DNA of 64,000 nt from Variovorax paradoxus B4 (GTDB taxonomy: Bacteria; Pseudomonadota; Gammaproteobacteria; Burkholderiales; Burkholderiaceae_C): NCBI RefSeq assembly GCF_000463015.1, contig NC_022247.1, positions 4,712,001-4,776,000 on the forward strand, read 5' to 3'. Below are positions 33,684 to 44,335 of this stretch, in pieces. Every line of letters starts with the position of its first letter. Positions within the stretch are counted from its first letter, which is position 1. The notes beneath the pieces are model-generated. The model was not told the DNA's origin. It searched no databases and saw only the letters and a program-made list of their open reading frames with translations. The position numbers and the translations under genes are program-made.

Positions 33684-34598
33684 ATGCCAGTTTACAGCAT
33701 GACCGGCTATGCCAGTGGCCAGAACGGCCCCGTCGGCAGCCACTCCGAAGCCGAAGCACGGCCTGCCGCCGCGGGCCGACTCGGGGTCGAAATCCGCTCG
33801 GTCAACAGCCGCTTCCTCGACCTCACCTTCAAATTGCCGGAGGAACTGCGTCAGCATGAAACCGCGCTGCGCGAGCTGCTCACGGGCAAGCTCAAGCGCG
33901 GCAAGGTCGAGGTGCGGGCCGCCATCGAGAACACCGCCCAGGCGGGCGTCGTCGAGCCCTCCGTCAAGCTGCTGCAGCGGCTCAACGGCGTGCAGGATGG
34001 CATCAAGGCCTGGCTGCCCGGCGCCCGCGAATTGAGCGTGGCCGACGTGCTGCGGCTCGCCGGCGGCGACAGCGCCATGCGCGGCGACTGGGGCAGCGAC
34101 CTGCTCGAGGTGGCCGGCAAGGCGCTGGATGCGCTGATGTCGGCCCGCCAGCGCGAAGGCGCGCGGCTCGCCAAGATGCTGGAGGCCCACTTGGCCCAGT
34201 TGCGCACCCTGGTCGAACAGGCCGGCCCGCTGATTCCGCAGCTGGTCGAGCAGCAGCGCGCTCGTTTCCTGGAGCGCTGGCAGGAAGCCATGGGCCTGAC
34301 CGGCGGCACGCTGCCCGAGGCGGCCCAGGACCGGGCGCTGACCGAGGCAACCGCTTTCGCGATCCGCATCGACGTGGCGGAAGAGCTCACGCGCCTCAAT
34401 TCGCACCTCGACGAGATCGAGCGGCTGCTCAAGAAGGGCGGCGAAATCGGCAAGCGGCTGGACTTCCTGATCCAGGAGCTGCATCGCGAGGCCAATACAC
34501 TGGGCTCCAAGTCGGCGGCGCTGGACCTCACCCGCATCGGCGTGGACATGAAGGTGCTGATCGAGCAGATGCGCGAACAGGTACAGAACATCGAATGA
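33684..34598 (+). CDS. yicC: YicC family endoribonuclease
   Basis: 304 residues. Family hallmarks are the N-terminal [19 protein letters not shown] and the C-terminal [21 protein letters not shown]. YicC is a ring-forming endoribonuclease implicated in sRNA turnover. It overlaps gmk by four bases; the yicC-gmk-rpoZ-spoT order is conserved. Confidence 0.93.
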   Translation: MPVYSMTGYASGQNGPVGSHSEAEARPAAAGRLGVEIRSVNSRFLDLTFKLPEELRQHETALRELLTGKLKRGKVEVRAAIENTAQAGVVEPSVKLLQRLNGVQDGIKAWLPGARELSVADVLRLAGGDSAMRGDWGSDLLEVAGKALDALMSARQREGARLAKMLEAHLAQLRTLVEQAGPLIPQLVEQQRARFLERWQEAMGLTGGTLPEAAQDRALTEATAFAIRIDVAEELTRLNSHLDEIERLLKKGGEIGKRLDFLIQELHREANTLGSKSAALDLTRIGVDMKVLIEQMREQVQNIE

Positions 34599-35227
34599 GC
34601 GAGCGAATGGACTATCCGGGCAACATCTTTGTCGTGGCGGCACCGAGCGGTGCCGGCAAATCGAGCCTGGTCAAGGCGCTCATGGAGCTGGATACGGCCG
34701 TCCAGCCTTCGGTTTCCCACACCACCCGGCCACCCCGCGGGCAGGAAAAGCACGGCCGGGAGTACTTCTTTACCTCGCCCTCCGAATTCGACGCCATGAT
34801 CGCGGCGGACGGCTTCGTGGAGTGGGCCCATGTGCATGGACACCGGTACGGCACCTCCAAGAAAGCCATCGAGGAGCGGATTGCCCAGGGGGCCGACGTC
34901 ATCCTGGAAATCGACTTCCAGGGCGCCATCCAGATCCGCCAGACCTTTGCCAACGCGGTCATGATCTTCATCCTGCCGCCCAGCTGGGAAGAATTGCGCT
35001 CCCGGCTGGAGCGGCGCGGCGAAGACAGCGCCGCCGTCATCGAGCTGCGCCTCAAGAATGCCGCCGAAGAAATGGCCCGGGCGGGGGAATTCGACTTCGT
35101 TATAATCAACGAGTTATTTGAGCGCGCGCTTTTCGATCTCAAGGCGATCGTCCACGCTCAGCGGCTTCGGTATTCTGCACAGCGCCGCGCACGTGCCGAC
35201 ACATTCGCCGCCCTGAACATCCCCTGA
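34595..35227 (+). CDS. gmk: Guanylate kinase
   Basis: 210 residues. The P-loop [10 protein letters not shown] lies near residue 20 and the GMP-binding STTRPPR-like segment ([19 protein letters not shown]) follows. It phosphorylates GMP to GDP, feeding GTP and (p)ppGpp synthesis. Near the 3' end a TATAAT hexamer (35101-35106) could serve as part of an internal promoter for rpoZ, but no -35 is evident. Confidence 0.97.
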   Translation: MSERMDYPGNIFVVAAPSGAGKSSLVKALMELDTAVQPSVSHTTRPPRGQEKHGREYFFTSPSEFDAMIAADGFVEWAHVHGHRYGTSKKAIEERIAQGADVILEIDFQGAIQIRQTFANAVMIFILPPSWEELRSRLERRGEDSAAVIELRLKNAAEEMARAGEFDFVIINELFERALFDLKAIVHAQRLRYSAQRRARADTFAALNIP

Positions 35228-35257
35228 TTTCCTGCTCACTGACCGAAAGATTCCATC

Positions 35258-35461
35258 ATGGCCCGCATCACCGTCGAAGATTGCCTGCTTCAGATCCCCA
35301 ACCGCTTCCAGCTGGTTCTGGCCGCCACCTACCGTGCGCGCATGCTGAGCCAGGGCCACGCGCCCAAGATCGAAAGCAAGAACAAGCCTGCCGTGACCGC
35401 CCTGCGCGAGATCGCCGAAGGCAAGATCGGCATTGAAATGCTCAAGAAGGTGCCGGGCTGA
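35258..35461 (+). CDS. rpoZ: RNA polymerase omega subunit
   Basis: 67 residues, as usual in betaproteobacteria. It begins [20 protein letters not shown] and contains the conserved YRARMLSQG region. Omega assists beta' folding and forms part of the (p)ppGpp site, which explains its linkage to gmk and spoT. A strong terminator follows 33 bp after the stop. Confidence 0.97.
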   Translation: MARITVEDCLLQIPNRFQLVLAATYRARMLSQGHAPKIESKNKPAVTALREIAEGKIGIEMLKKVPG

Positions 35462-35493
35462 TCTTTGCTCTGACGCAGCCCTGCAACGAAAAG

Positions 35494-35517
35494 GCACCGC
35501 AAAGCGGTGCTTTTTTT
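35494..35517 (+). terminator. Intrinsic terminator after rpoZ
   Basis: GCACCGC (35494-35500) pairs with GCGGTGC (35504-35510) around an AAA loop, followed by seven T. spoT begins 45 bp further, so it needs its own promoter or read-through. Confidence 0.93.
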
Positions 35518-35561
35518 ACGTCTGGACGCGTCCATACAGCGGTCACGCTAAAGTGGTAGCC

Positions 35562-37817
35562 ATGAGCGCGGTTGCCAAACATCAGTCCCATGCCCCCACG
35601 GGCACGCCCAAGCCGAGTCCGGCGGCGCTGAATGCGGCTGCCGCGAGCTTTGCCGCGCTGACCGCCAGGCTCGACTACCTGAGCCCCGAAGACACCGAGC
35701 TGGTCCGCCGCGCCTACCGCTTCGCCGACGAAGCCCACCTGGGCCAGCTGCGCAACAGCGGCGAGCCGTACATCACCCACCCCATTGCCGTGGCGGCGCA
35801 ATGCGCCGAATGGAAGCTCGATGCCCAGGCGCTGATGGCCGCCCTGCTGCACGATGCCATCGAGGATTGCGGCGTCACCAAGCCCGAACTGATCGAGCGC
35901 TTCGGCGCGCCGGTGGCCGAGTTGGTCGACGGGCTCACCAAGCTGGACAAGCTGCAGTTCAATACCCGCGAGGAAAACCAGGCCGAGTCGTTCCGCAAGA
36001 TGCTGTTGGCCATGGCGCGCGATGTGCGCGTGATCCTGGTCAAGCTGGCCGACCGCACGCACAACATGCGCACGCTCGACGATGCGCCGCGCGAGAAATG
36101 GGCGCGGATCTCGCGCGAAACGCTCGAGATCTATGCGCCCATCGCGCATCGGCTCGGACTGAACCAGACGTACCGCGAATTGCAGGAACTGTCGTTCCGG
36201 CATCTGAAACCCTGGCGCTATGCCACCCTGTCCAAGGCCGTGGCCAAGGCGCGCGGTCGCCGCCGCGACCTGATCCAGAAGGTGCAGCGCGAGGTCGAGA
36301 CCGCCTTTGCCAACGCCAACATGACGCTGCGCATCGCGGGACGCGAGAAAACGCTCTATTCGATCTACCGCAAGATGGAGGAAAAGCACCTGAGCTTCGC
36401 CCAGGTGACCGACATCTACGGCTTTCGCCTGATCGTGCCGAACGTGATTGCCTGCTACACCGGCCTGGGCATCCTGCACCAGATGTACAAGCCGCTGCCG
36501 GGCAAGTTCAAGGACCACATCGCCATCGCCAAGCTCAACGGCTACCAGTCGCTACACACCACCCTGGTGGGCCCGGCCGGCGTGAACGTGGAGTTCCAGC
36601 TGCGCACCGAAGCCATGCACGTGGTGGCCGAATCCGGCGTTGCGGCGCACTGGCTCTACAAGGCCGCCGAGCCGAACGCGGCCAGCAACGACAGGCTCGG
36701 CACCAAGTGGCTGCAGTCGCTGCTCGACATCCAGGACGAAACCCGCGATGCCGCCGAGTTCTGGGACCACGTCAAGGTCGACCTGTTTCCGGATGCGGTC
36801 TACGTCTTCACGCCGAAGAGCCAGATCCTGGCGCTGCCGCGTGGCGCCACGGTGGTCGACTTCGCCTACGCCATCCACAGCAACATCGGCGACCACACCT
36901 CCGCAGCACGCATCAATGGCGACCAGGTGCCGCTGCGCACGGAGCTCAAGAATGGAGACGTGGTCGAGGTCATTACCGCGCCCGTGTCCACGCCCAATCC
37001 CGCATGGCTCGGTTTCGTGCGAACCGGCCGGGCGCGCTCCAAGATCCGCCACTACCTGAAGACCCTGGCCCATGCCGAATCCGAAGGCCTGGGCGAAAAG
37101 CTGCTGGCTCAGGCACTGCGCGCCGAAGGCCTCAGCAAGTTGCCGGCCGAAGACGCCGAGCACCAGGCGCTGTGGGAAAAGCTGCTGCGTTTCACGGGCA
37201 ACCGCACGCGTGCCGAACTGCTGACCGACATCGGCCTGGGCAAGCGGATTGCCAGCATCGTGGCAAAGCGGCTGGTGGCCATGCTGTCCGAACTCGGCGA
37301 GCGCCCGGATGCACTGCTGCTGAGCCGCGAGCGCTTCATCTCGCACGAGACCATTTCCCAGGGCGCCGTCACGCTGGACGGCAGCGAGAACTCGTCGGTC
37401 CGCTTTGCGCTGTGCTGCCGGCCGATTCCGGGCGACGAGATCGTCGGCTACCTTGGGCACGGCGAAGGCCTGGTCGTGCATACCGAGTCCTGCGGCGTTG
37501 GCCAGCGGCTGCGCCACAAGGACAGCGAGCGCTTTTTCGCGGTCGAATGGGCGGACGAACCGACCCGCACCTTCGAAACCGGCGTGGTCATCACGGTGCG
37601 CAACGACAAGGGCGTGCTGGCACGCGTGGCCGCGACCCTGGCGGACGCCGAGGCCGACATCACGCATGTCGAAATGGCCGACGAGACGCCGCAGGATTCG
37701 ACCGACCTGCGCTTCGTGATTGCAGTGCGCGACCGAAGCCACCTCGACAGCGTGTTGCGCGCCGCGCGGCGCACGGCCTCGGTGCTGACTGCCGCGAGAA
37801 CGGTTCCCGCACCCTGA
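35562..37817 (+). CDS. spoT: (p)ppGpp synthetase/hydrolase (SpoT type)
   Basis: 751 residues from ATG 35562; upstream extension would cross the rpoZ terminator. Domains in order: HD hydrolase (about 55-200, with His97-Asp98 in LLHDAIED), synthetase (about 260-370, YGFRLIVPN and YQSLHTTLVGP), TGS (about 410-470), helical and zinc-finger-like region, and ACT at the end. It balances synthesis and degradation of the stringent-response alarmone. The HD site is intact, so hydrolysis is expected; this supports SpoT rather than RelA. Confidence 0.95.
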   Translation: MSAVAKHQSHAPTGTPKPSPAALNAAAASFAALTARLDYLSPEDTELVRRAYRFADEAHLGQLRNSGEPYITHPIAVAAQCAEWKLDAQALMAALLHDAIEDCGVTKPELIERFGAPVAELVDGLTKLDKLQFNTREENQAESFRKMLLAMARDVRVILVKLADRTHNMRTLDDAPREKWARISRETLEIYAPIAHRLGLNQTYRELQELSFRHLKPWRYATLSKAVAKARGRRRDLIQKVQREVETAFANANMTLRIAGREKTLYSIYRKMEEKHLSFAQVTDIYGFRLIVPNVIACYTGLGILHQMYKPLPGKFKDHIAIAKLNGYQSLHTTLVGPAGVNVEFQLRTEAMHVVAESGVAAHWLYKAAEPNAASNDRLGTKWLQSLLDIQDETRDAAEFWDHVKVDLFPDAVYVFTPKSQILALPRGATVVDFAYAIHSNIGDHTSAARINGDQVPLRTELKNGDVVEVITAPVSTPNPAWLGFVRTGRARSKIRHYLKTLAHAESEGLGEKLLAQALRAEGLSKLPAEDAEHQALWEKLLRFTGNRTRAELLTDIGLGKRIASIVAKRLVAMLSELGERPDALLLSRERFISHETISQGAVTLDGSENSSVRFALCCRPIPGDEIVGYLGHGEGLVVHTESCGVGQRLRHKDSERFFAVEWADEPTRTFETGVVITVRNDKGVLARVAATLADAEADITHVEMADETPQDSTDLRFVIAVRDRSHLDSVLRAARRTASVLTAARTVPAP

Positions 37818-37833
37818 CCGAAGGGCAGGAAAG

Positions 37834-38412
37834 CTAACGGGCCGCGCTCGCGCCTGGCGCCGGATAGCTGACGGACAGCAGTTCCACTTCATGCGCACCG
37901 CCCGGCGTCACGAGCTTCACCACATCGCCTTCGCGCGACTTGAGCAGCGCGCGGGCGATCGGAGAAATCCAGCTGACCTGTGATTGGGCACTGTCCGCCT
38001 CGTCGATGCCCAGGATCGTCACGCTGCGCTCGTCGCCCGTTTCGTCCACATAGCGCACCGTCGCGCCAAAAAACACCTGGTCGCTGCCGTGATGGACCGA
38101 GGGATCGGTCACTTCGGCAATTTCGAGCCGCTTGGTGAGAAAGCGGATGCGCCGATCGATTTCCCGCAGCCGCTTCTTGCCGTAGAGGTAGTCGCCGTTC
38201 TCGGAGCGATCGCCATTCTTGGCGGCCCAGTGCACGGCTTCGACCACCTTCGGCCGCTCTTCATCCATCAGTTGAAGCAACTCGTCGCGCAGCCGGGCAT
38301 AGCCGGCCGGCGTCATGTAGTTCTTGCTGCCGCTCGGCAGCGCGGGGGCGGTGCTTTCGCCGCCGTCGTCGTCACCGTCGGTATCGGTTTCCTTGGTGAA
38401 TGCTTTGCTCAA
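37834..38412 (-). CDS. greB: Transcription elongation factor GreB
   Basis: 192 residues. After an acidic N-terminal extension of about 30 residues the GreA/GreB coiled coil begins (NYMTPAGYARLRDELLQLMD) with the acidic tip DRSENGDYLYGKKRLREID, and the C-terminal FKBP-like domain follows. GreB rescues backtracked RNA polymerase by stimulating transcript cleavage. It is convergent with spoT, separated by only 16 bp. Confidence 0.94.
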   Translation of the reverse strand: MSKAFTKETDTDGDDDGGESTAPALPSGSKNYMTPAGYARLRDELLQLMDEERPKVVEAVHWAAKNGDRSENGDYLYGKKRLREIDRRIRFLTKRLEIAEVTDPSVHHGSDQVFFGATVRYVDETGDERSVTILGIDEADSAQSQVSWISPIARALLKSREGDVVKLVTPGGAHEVELLSVSYPAPGASAAR

Positions 38413-38448
38413 CTTAGAACCTCTGGTCTCAAGGAAGGGAGTGCCTGC

Positions 38449-39576
38449 TCATCGTACCTTCAGCATCCGCGACAGGGCGCGCAGCGGCGCGGTCACTCGC
38501 CATGAGTTCGACGCCTTCACGGCGATACATTGCGCTTCCAGATGCGAGGCGCGCAATCCGAGGCGCTCCAGATCCTGAGCGAGAGCGGCCTGGCTGCGCC
38601 GGGATTCGGCCAATTCATGTCGGCGCGCATCACCTTCGGCGATTGCCTCGCTCAATTGATGCTGGCATGCCGCACGGCCGGCGATCGCCCCGTCCAGTTC
38701 GCGCAGGCACGCCGCACGGGCAGCAATCGCCTCGTCCAACTCACGCTGGCGCTCAGCGCGGCCAGCAGTCGCCTCGTCGAGTTTCCGCTGGAGAACGGCA
38801 CGCTCGGACACGGCCTTGTCCAGTTCACGCTTGATCGCCACGCGATCCAGGGTGGCCTGAGAAGGAAATTCGATGCCCGGCGTCTGCGCGGCTGGCTCTT
38901 GCGGGCGCAGGGCCGCGGTGCTGGCGGCCAGTTCCCTGCCCACCCGGACCTTCGCCGGCACCGCGGTCTCCCGGTGGGCCGACAGTGCCCGCTCCCTGTC
39001 GACCTTCCCGCCGATCACCGGATGCAACTTTTCATAGAGGTAGCCGGGATCCTCGACGAGGCGCGGGAAGTCGAGCATCACCAGCGGCACGTCGTGCCTG
39101 ACCAGCGTATGCATCAATTCATGAAAGCCCAGCGCAAGAAGGCGCGCTTCGTCGATCGGATTGAGCGAATAGACGACGCCGCCCGGTGTCGTTCCCCAGG
39201 ACTCCCAAAGCCGGCAGTCATCCGGCAGCCCTTCCATGGCATACCGCGCGCGCAACTCGTTGACCACGCGGCTGGTGGAGGCCTCCACGATGCTGCGCAT
39301 GGGGAAGATCACCGCATCGAGCACGATGGACGGATCCGCGAGCAAGCGTGTGGCGTATGCGTGCAGCCAGGGCGACTTGATGACATACGGCAGGTTGGGG
39401 TTGTCGAACGGCAGATCCTCGAGGCCTGCGTTGGCATCGTCGTTGTAGGTGTTCGCTGCCGGATGCCGTGCAAGATGCGTGTCCAGCCCGCAAGCCGCCA
39501 GATACTGAACGAGGAAGGTCGTGCCGGCGCGTCCCGTGCCGGCAATCATCAAGTGGTTTTTTCTTGCAGGCGTCAT
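38449..39576 (-). CDS. Sulfotransferase-like protein with C-terminal coiled coil
   Basis: 375 residues from ATG 39576, overlapping the cysC stop. The N-terminal GTGRAGTTFL (13-22) is a PAPS-binding-like P-loop, and LVEDPGYLYEKLHPV resembles the C-terminal sulfotransferase region. Residues about 248-335 are a coiled coil of six 14-residue repeats of the form RELDEAIAARAACL. The end, SNSWRVTAPLRALSRML, is a motif seen at the ends of many polysaccharide glycosyltransferases. Being coupled to an APS kinase gene, it probably uses PAPS to sulfate a surface glycan. Substrate is unknown. Confidence 0.75.
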   Translation of the reverse strand: MTPARKNHLMIAGTGRAGTTFLVQYLAACGLDTHLARHPAANTYNDDANAGLEDLPFDNPNLPYVIKSPWLHAYATRLLADPSIVLDAVIFPMRSIVEASTSRVVNELRARYAMEGLPDDCRLWESWGTTPGGVVYSLNPIDEARLLALGFHELMHTLVRHDVPLVMLDFPRLVEDPGYLYEKLHPVIGGKVDRERALSAHRETAVPAKVRVGRELAASTAALRPQEPAAQTPGIEFPSQATLDRVAIKRELDKAVSERAVLQRKLDEATAGRAERQRELDEAIAARAACLRELDGAIAGRAACQHQLSEAIAEGDARRHELAESRRSQAALAQDLERLGLRASHLEAQCIAVKASNSWRVTAPLRALSRMLKVR

Positions 39577-40211
39577 TCGTGCAGCGTACGGGTTGGCGCC
39601 GACCCGTCCAGCGAAGCCATGATCTGCTCGACCGCGGCAGAGACATCGCAGCTGGAAGTGTCGACTGTGAGAGCGGGGTTTTCCGGGGCTTCGAAGATGT
39701 CGGACACGCCGGTAAAGCGCGCAATCTCGCCCTGCCGCGCTCGCACGTACATCCCCTTGGGATCGCGCCGCTCGCAGACTTCCAAGGGCGCATGCACAAA
39801 GACCTCGTGGTACGAAGGGCCGACGATCGAGCGCGCGAGATCCCTGAGCGCCTGCAGCGGTGAAACGACGGCAACGATTGCCACGATGCCCTGCTCGTTC
39901 AACAGCCGCGCGATATGGGCAATACGGCGGATGTTCTCGTGGCGGTCCTCCGCGCTGAAACCGAGCCCGCGGTTCAGCCCCTTGCGGACCTCGTCTCCAT
40001 CCAACCTCACGGCACCCACGCCCTTGGCCCGCAGCAAGGGCTGCAAGGCGGCGGCGATGGTGGACTTTCCCGCGCCGGACAGCCCTGTGAGCCATATGAC
40101 GGGAGGCGGCCGCGGTGTTGTCGAAGCAGGACGATCGTCTGGATTCTGCAACTGTTCTGGCATCGAAAAACAGATCTGCCCGGGCGTGGCGATCCAAGAG
40201 AGATGGCTCAC
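39573..40211 (-). CDS. cysC: Adenylylsulfate kinase (APS kinase)
   Basis: 212 residues from ATG 40211; ATG 40163 gives 196 residues, nearer to the family length, and neither has a clear ribosome binding site. The P-loop is WLTGLSGAGKST, and RLDGDEVRKGLNRGLGFS and FVHAPLEVCERRDPKGMY are CysC signatures. It phosphorylates APS to PAPS. No cysD or cysN is nearby, and its partner is the sulfotransferase-like gene, so it may supply PAPS for sulfation rather than for cysteine synthesis. Confidence 0.93.
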   Translation of the reverse strand: MSHLSWIATPGQICFSMPEQLQNPDDRPASTTPRPPPVIWLTGLSGAGKSTIAAALQPLLRAKGVGAVRLDGDEVRKGLNRGLGFSAEDRHENIRRIAHIARLLNEQGIVAIVAVVSPLQALRDLARSIVGPSYHEVFVHAPLEVCERRDPKGMYVRARQGEIARFTGVSDIFEAPENPALTVDTSSCDVSAAVEQIMASLDGSAPTRTLHE

Positions 40212-40412
40212 CCGGTGTGAAGGAAGACGAAGGTTCTCAAGCGGCCCGTTTTCTTCCGGCTCCTCCGATGAACATCAAGAATGCCTCAACAACATCCGAA
40301 GGTCGAGAGCGTCTGGCACAGAACCGATCGCATCGCACCGAGCCCCGGAACGGGGACATTGCCCGTGATCTCGTTGAACGGAAAAAGATCCCGCAGAGAG
40401 CCGCGCAAAAAG

Positions 40413-40444
40413 AAAAAGGGTTAGGACACGTAATGTCCTAACCC
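40413..40444 (-). terminator. Intrinsic terminator downstream of tRNA-Arg
   Basis: GGGTTAGGACA (40418-40428) pairs perfectly with TGTCCTAACCC (40434-40444); the A-run at 40413-40417 gives five T on the minus strand. The 200 bp between this and cysC hold no recognisable gene. Confidence 0.92.
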
Positions 40445-40453
40445 TTCAAAGAG

Positions 40454-40530
40454 TGGTGCGGCTGGCAGGAATTGAACCCACGACCCCTTGGTTCGTAGCC
40501 AAGTACTCTATCCAACTGAGCTACAGCCGC
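40454..40530 (-). tRNA. tRNA-Arg (ACG)
   Basis: 77-nt minus-strand cloverleaf with encoded CCA. Acceptor GCGGCTG/CAGCCGC, anticodon loop with ACG, and T-loop TTCAATT are visible. The A at the wobble position will be converted to inosine by TadA to read CGU, CGC and CGA. Confidence 0.96.
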
Positions 40531-40540
40531 ACAGCTATCG

Positions 40541-40549
40541 ATTATAGCA
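40541..40549 (-). promoter_or_regulatory. Extended -10 promoter of tRNA-Arg
   Basis: The minus strand reads TGCTATAAT here, a perfect -10 hexamer with the TG extension, 11 bases before the tRNA 5' end. No good -35 is seen, which an extended -10 can tolerate. Confidence 0.6.
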
Positions 40550-40594
40550 TCCATTTTTGGTCCCTGGCGAACCAGGCTCAGAAATGAATGCAAG

Positions 40595-40671
<77 letters not shown>

Positions 40672-40703
40672 ACGAGAGGCCACGATTCTATTCGCGGCGT
40701 TGC

Positions 40704-41714
40704 CTACTTGCGGTGGCTCAGCGCATTGCTGACCAGCCGCGAGGTGATGTCCACGATCTGGATCATGCGCTCGTAGGGCATGCGGGTCGGCCCGATCACG
40801 CCGAGCGTGCCCACCACCTGGCCGTCGACTTCGTAGTTGGCACTGACGATGGAGAGCTCCTCGAACGGCACCACCTGGCTCTCGCCGCCGATGAAGATGC
40901 GCACGCCCTCGGCCTTGCTCGACACGTCGAGCAGCCGCATCAGCTGCGCCTTCTGTTCGAAAAGCTCGAAGGCACGGCGCAACTGTCCCATGTCGCTCGA
41001 AAAATCGGTGACGGAGAGCAGGTTGCGCTCGCCGGAAATCACGACGTCGTCTTCCTGCGCCTCGGTGAGCACCTCGGAACTGACGTTGACCGCGGCCTGC
41101 ATCAGCGCGGCAATTTCGCCGCGCAGTTTTTCGACTTCGGACTGGAGACGGTCGCGCACCTGCTCGATAGTCAGGCCCGCGTAGTGGGCATTGATGTAGT
41201 TCGATGCTTCCACCAACTGGGACTGCGTGTAGTCGGCCTCCGGAAAGATCACCCGGTTCTGCACGTCGCCATCGGGCGAGACGATGATCACCAGCAGACG
41301 CCGGTCCGAAAGGCGCAGGAACTCGATCTGCTTGAAGACGGAAGCCCGCCGCGGCGCCATGACCACGCCGACGAACTGCGACAGGTTGGACAGCAGGTTG
41401 GCCGCGTTGGCAATCACCTTCTGCGGCTGGTCAGGGGGAAGATGGCTCGGCGCATTCATGTGCTCGCGCTGGGCGGTGAGCATGGTGTCGACGAACAGCC
41501 GGTAGCCGCGGGCGGTGGGAATGCGTCCGGCCGAGGTGTGCGGGCTGGCAATCAGCCCCAGCGACTCGAGGTCGGACATGACGTTGCGGATGGTCGCGGG
41601 AGACAGGTCCAGACCCGGGGCGCGCGACAAAGTCCGCGACCCGACCGGCTGGCCTTCGGCGATATAACGCTCTACCAGCGTCTTGAGGAGCAACTTGGCA
41701 CGGTCGTCCAGCAT
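40704..41714 (-). CDS. hrcA: Heat-inducible transcription repressor HrcA
   Basis: 336 residues. N-terminal winged helix ([49 protein letters not shown]) and the GAF-like middle are typical. HrcA represses groE/dnaK operons by binding the CIRCE element and depends on GroEL. No CIRCE element is seen in the 28-bp gap to the divergent nadK gene, so it does not seem to regulate itself here. Confidence 0.95.
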   Translation of the reverse strand: MLDDRAKLLLKTLVERYIAEGQPVGSRTLSRAPGLDLSPATIRNVMSDLESLGLIASPHTSAGRIPTARGYRLFVDTMLTAQREHMNAPSHLPPDQPQKVIANAANLLSNLSQFVGVVMAPRRASVFKQIEFLRLSDRRLLVIIVSPDGDVQNRVIFPEADYTQSQLVEASNYINAHYAGLTIEQVRDRLQSEVEKLRGEIAALMQAAVNVSSEVLTEAQEDDVVISGERNLLSVTDFSSDMGQLRRAFELFEQKAQLMRLLDVSSKAEGVRIFIGGESQVVPFEELSIVSANYEVDGQVVGTLGVIGPTRMPYERMIQIVDITSRLVSNALSHRK

Positions 41715-41742
41715 TGCAAGATTTTAGTGTTGTAATTTGTAG

Positions 41743-42654
41743 ATGACTTCCCGCTTTCGTCACGTCGCGCTGATCGGCAAATACCAGGCTTCAGGCGCCC
41801 GGGCGCAGGCCGATGCCCGCGACGGCGTGATGGAAGATATCGGTGCCTTCCTGGAATCGCAAGGCTGCGAGGTATTCGTCGAAAAATCGGCGGCCGAGGA
41901 AGCCGATGCACACGCCAGCGTCGGCGGCCGCTACCAGCCGCTGAGCGTCGAGGAAATCGGCCAGCGCTGCGATCTCGGCCTGGTGGTGGGAGGCGACGGA
42001 ACCATGCTGGGCATCGGCCGGCAGCTTGCCTGCTACGGGATTCCGCTGATCGGCATCAACCGCGGCCGGCTCGGATTCATCACCGACATCCCGCTCGACA
42101 ACTACCAGGCCACGTTGATCCCGATGCTGGCCGGGGAATACGAAGAAGACCACCGCAGCCTCATGCATGCGCACGTCATGCGCGACGGTGCATCGGTCTT
42201 CGATGCGCTGGCAATGAACGACGTGGTGGTCAACCGCGGCGCCACCTCGGGCATGGTCGAGCTGCGCGTTTCCGTGGGCCGGCATTTCGTGGCCAACCAG
42301 CGCGCCGACGGCCTGATCATCGCTTCGCCTACCGGTTCGACGGCCTATGCGCTCTCGGCCGGCGGGCCGCTGATGCACCCCGCGGTGCCTGGCTGGGTGC
42401 TGGTGCCTATTGCGCCGCACACGCTGTCGAACCGCCCCGTGCTCCTGCCCGATGCCGACGAGATCGTGATCGAACTGGTGGCGGGGCGCGACGCCAGCGC
42501 CAATTTCGACATGCAGTCGTTGGCGTCGCTCGCGATCGGCGATCGCGTGGTGGTGCGCCGCTCCGACTTCCGCGTGCGCTTTCTGCACCCCCGAGGCTGG
42601 AGCTATTTCGACACGCTGCGCAAGAAACTTCACTGGAACGAAGGAGGCTCCTGA
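41743..42654 (+). CDS. nadK: NAD kinase
   Basis: 303 residues. [11 protein letters not shown] is the diphosphate-binding motif; [13 protein letters not shown] and [17 protein letters not shown] are the other family signatures. It makes NADP+ from NAD+ and ATP. It is divergent from hrcA and adjoins recN by one base, likely an operon. Being an NAD+-using housekeeping enzyme, it has no evident link to the SIR2 prophage gene. Confidence 0.96.
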   Translation: MTSRFRHVALIGKYQASGARAQADARDGVMEDIGAFLESQGCEVFVEKSAAEEADAHASVGGRYQPLSVEEIGQRCDLGLVVGGDGTMLGIGRQLACYGIPLIGINRGRLGFITDIPLDNYQATLIPMLAGEYEEDHRSLMHAHVMRDGASVFDALAMNDVVVNRGATSGMVELRVSVGRHFVANQRADGLIIASPTGSTAYALSAGGPLMHPAVPGWVLVPIAPHTLSNRPVLLPDADEIVIELVAGRDASANFDMQSLASLAIGDRVVVRRSDFRVRFLHPRGWSYFDTLRKKLHWNEGGS

Positions 42655-42655
42655 A

Positions 42656-44335
42656 ATGGCGCTGCGACGCATCGCATTGCGCGACTTCGTGATCGTGCGA
42701 TCACTCGAACTCGACCTGTCGGCAGGCTTCACGGTATTGACCGGCGAGACCGGCGCGGGCAAATCGATATTGATCGATGCGCTTCAACTGGCGCTCGGCA
42801 ACCGGGCCGACGCGGGCGCCGTGCGCGAAGGCGCCGAACGGCTCGACGTCAGCGCCGAATTCGATGCCGACCCGGCGCTTGCAGCCTGGCTCGACGAGGG
42901 CGGGTTCGAAAACGGCGACGCCCTGCTGCTGCGCCGCACCGTCGACCTGCAAGGCCGCAGCCGTGGCTGGATCAACGGCAGCCCGGCCACCGCCACCCAG
43001 CTGCGCGAACTCGGCGACCGCCTGCTCGACATCCACGGCCAGCATGCCTGGCAAAGCCTGACGCGACCCGAGGCCGTGCGAGGCCTGCTCGACGCCTATG
43101 CCGGTGTGCGCACCGATGCGCTGGACGCAGCCTGGCAGGGCTGGCGCCAGGCGCTTTCCGCGCTCGACCACGCGCGCTCGGCACAGGACTCGCTGCTGCG
43201 CGAACGCGAGCGGCTGCAATGGCAGATCGCCGAAGTCATGAAGCTGGCACCGGCCGAAGGCGAATGGGAAGAGCTTTCGACCAACCACGCCCGCGTCTCC
43301 AATGCGCAGGCACTGATCGACGCGGCGCAGGGCGCAAGCCAGGCGCTCGAAGACGACGACAACGGCGCGCTCGCCGCGCTGTCGCGCGCCGTCACCCTGC
43401 TGCAGAACTGCGAGCACATCGAGCCCGAATTCCGCGCCCTCGGCGAAGTGCTGGCCTCCAGCGTCGCGCAGGCGTCCGATGCCGCCCACACGCTGCACGG
43501 CTACCTGCGGGACGCCGAGGCGGATCCGCAGCGCCTGGCCGAGCTGGACGAGCGCATGGGCCTGTGGATGTCGCTCGCGCGCCGCTACAAGCGCACGCCG
43601 GACGACCTGCCGGCACTCCTGGCCGGCTGGCAGGCCGAACTGGAGGCGCTCGACGCGCAGAGCGATCTCGCAGGCCTCGAGCGCACCGAGCAAGGCGCGC
43701 AGCAGGCCTACCTGAAAGAAGCCAAGGCGCTCGCCAAGGCGCGCAAGCTGGCCGCCCCGCGTCTGGCCGAGGCGGTCACGCAGGCGATGCAGGGGCTTGG
43801 CATGCAGGGCGGACGCTTCGAGGTCGAGTTGCAGCCGCTGGCGCAGCCGGGCCGTGCCGGGCTTGAAGACGTTGCCTTTCTCGTGAGCGGCCATCCCGGA
43901 AGCACGCCGCGCCCCATCGGCAAGGTGGCTTCGGGCGGCGAACTCTCGCGCATCGCCCTGGCCATTGCGGTCACCACCAGCCAGCTCGGTGCCGCGCAGA
44001 CGCTGATCTTCGACGAGGTCGATGCCGGCGTCGGCGGCGCCGTTGCCGAGACCGTGGGACGCCTCATGAAGCAGCTCGGGCGCGATCGCCAGGTGCTGGC
44101 GGTCACCCATCTGCCGCAGGTTGCCGCCTGCGCCGACCACCACCTGGTGGTGGCCAAGCGCCAAACGACAACCATCGGCCAGGACGGCCCGCGCACCGAA
44201 AGCGGCGTCTCGCGGCTCGACGACGACACCCGTGCCCGCGAAATCGCCCGCATGCTCGGCGGCGAGAAGCTTTCGCAGACCTCGCTGGCGCATGCCCGCG
44301 AAATGCTGGGCCACAAGACTTCGGCGGCGTTGTGA
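42656..44335 (+). CDS. recN: DNA repair protein RecN
   Basis: 559 residues, standard. SMC-like ATPase: Walker [11 protein letters not shown] (about 30-39), two coiled-coil arms, ABC signature [14 protein letters not shown] and Walker [13 protein letters not shown]. It acts in double-strand break repair and is usually SOS-controlled, but I see no clear LexA site in the short upstream gap. Overlaps rapZ by four bases. Confidence 0.96.
   Translation: MALRRIALRDFVIVRSLELDLSAGFTVLTGETGAGKSILIDALQLALGNRADAGAVREGAERLDVSAEFDADPALAAWLDEGGFENGDALLLRRTVDLQGRSRGWINGSPATATQLRELGDRLLDIHGQHAWQSLTRPEAVRGLLDAYAGVRTDALDAAWQGWRQALSALDHARSAQDSLLRERERLQWQIAEVMKLAPAEGEWEELSTNHARVSNAQALIDAAQGASQALEDDDNGALAALSRAVTLLQNCEHIEPEFRALGEVLASSVAQASDAAHTLHGYLRDAEADPQRLAELDERMGLWMSLARRYKRTPDDLPALLAGWQAELEALDAQSDLAGLERTEQGAQQAYLKEAKALAKARKLAAPRLAEAVTQAMQGLGMQGGRFEVELQPLAQPGRAGLEDVAFLVSGHPGSTPRPIGKVASGGELSRIALAIAVTTSQLGAAQTLIFDEVDAGVGGAVAETVGRLMKQLGRDRQVLAVTHLPQVAACADHHLVVAKRQTTTIGQDGPRTESGVSRLDDDTRAREIARMLGGEKLSQTSLAHAREMLGHKTSAAL

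Noticed and set aside
35801..37837. 678-codon frame overlapping spoT in another frame
   Set aside because: Arg/Ala/Gly-rich shadow; the spoT frame has all domains intact.
41715..41742. CIRCE element expected near hrcA
   Set aside because: The 28-bp gap contains no TTAGCACTC-type inverted repeat.
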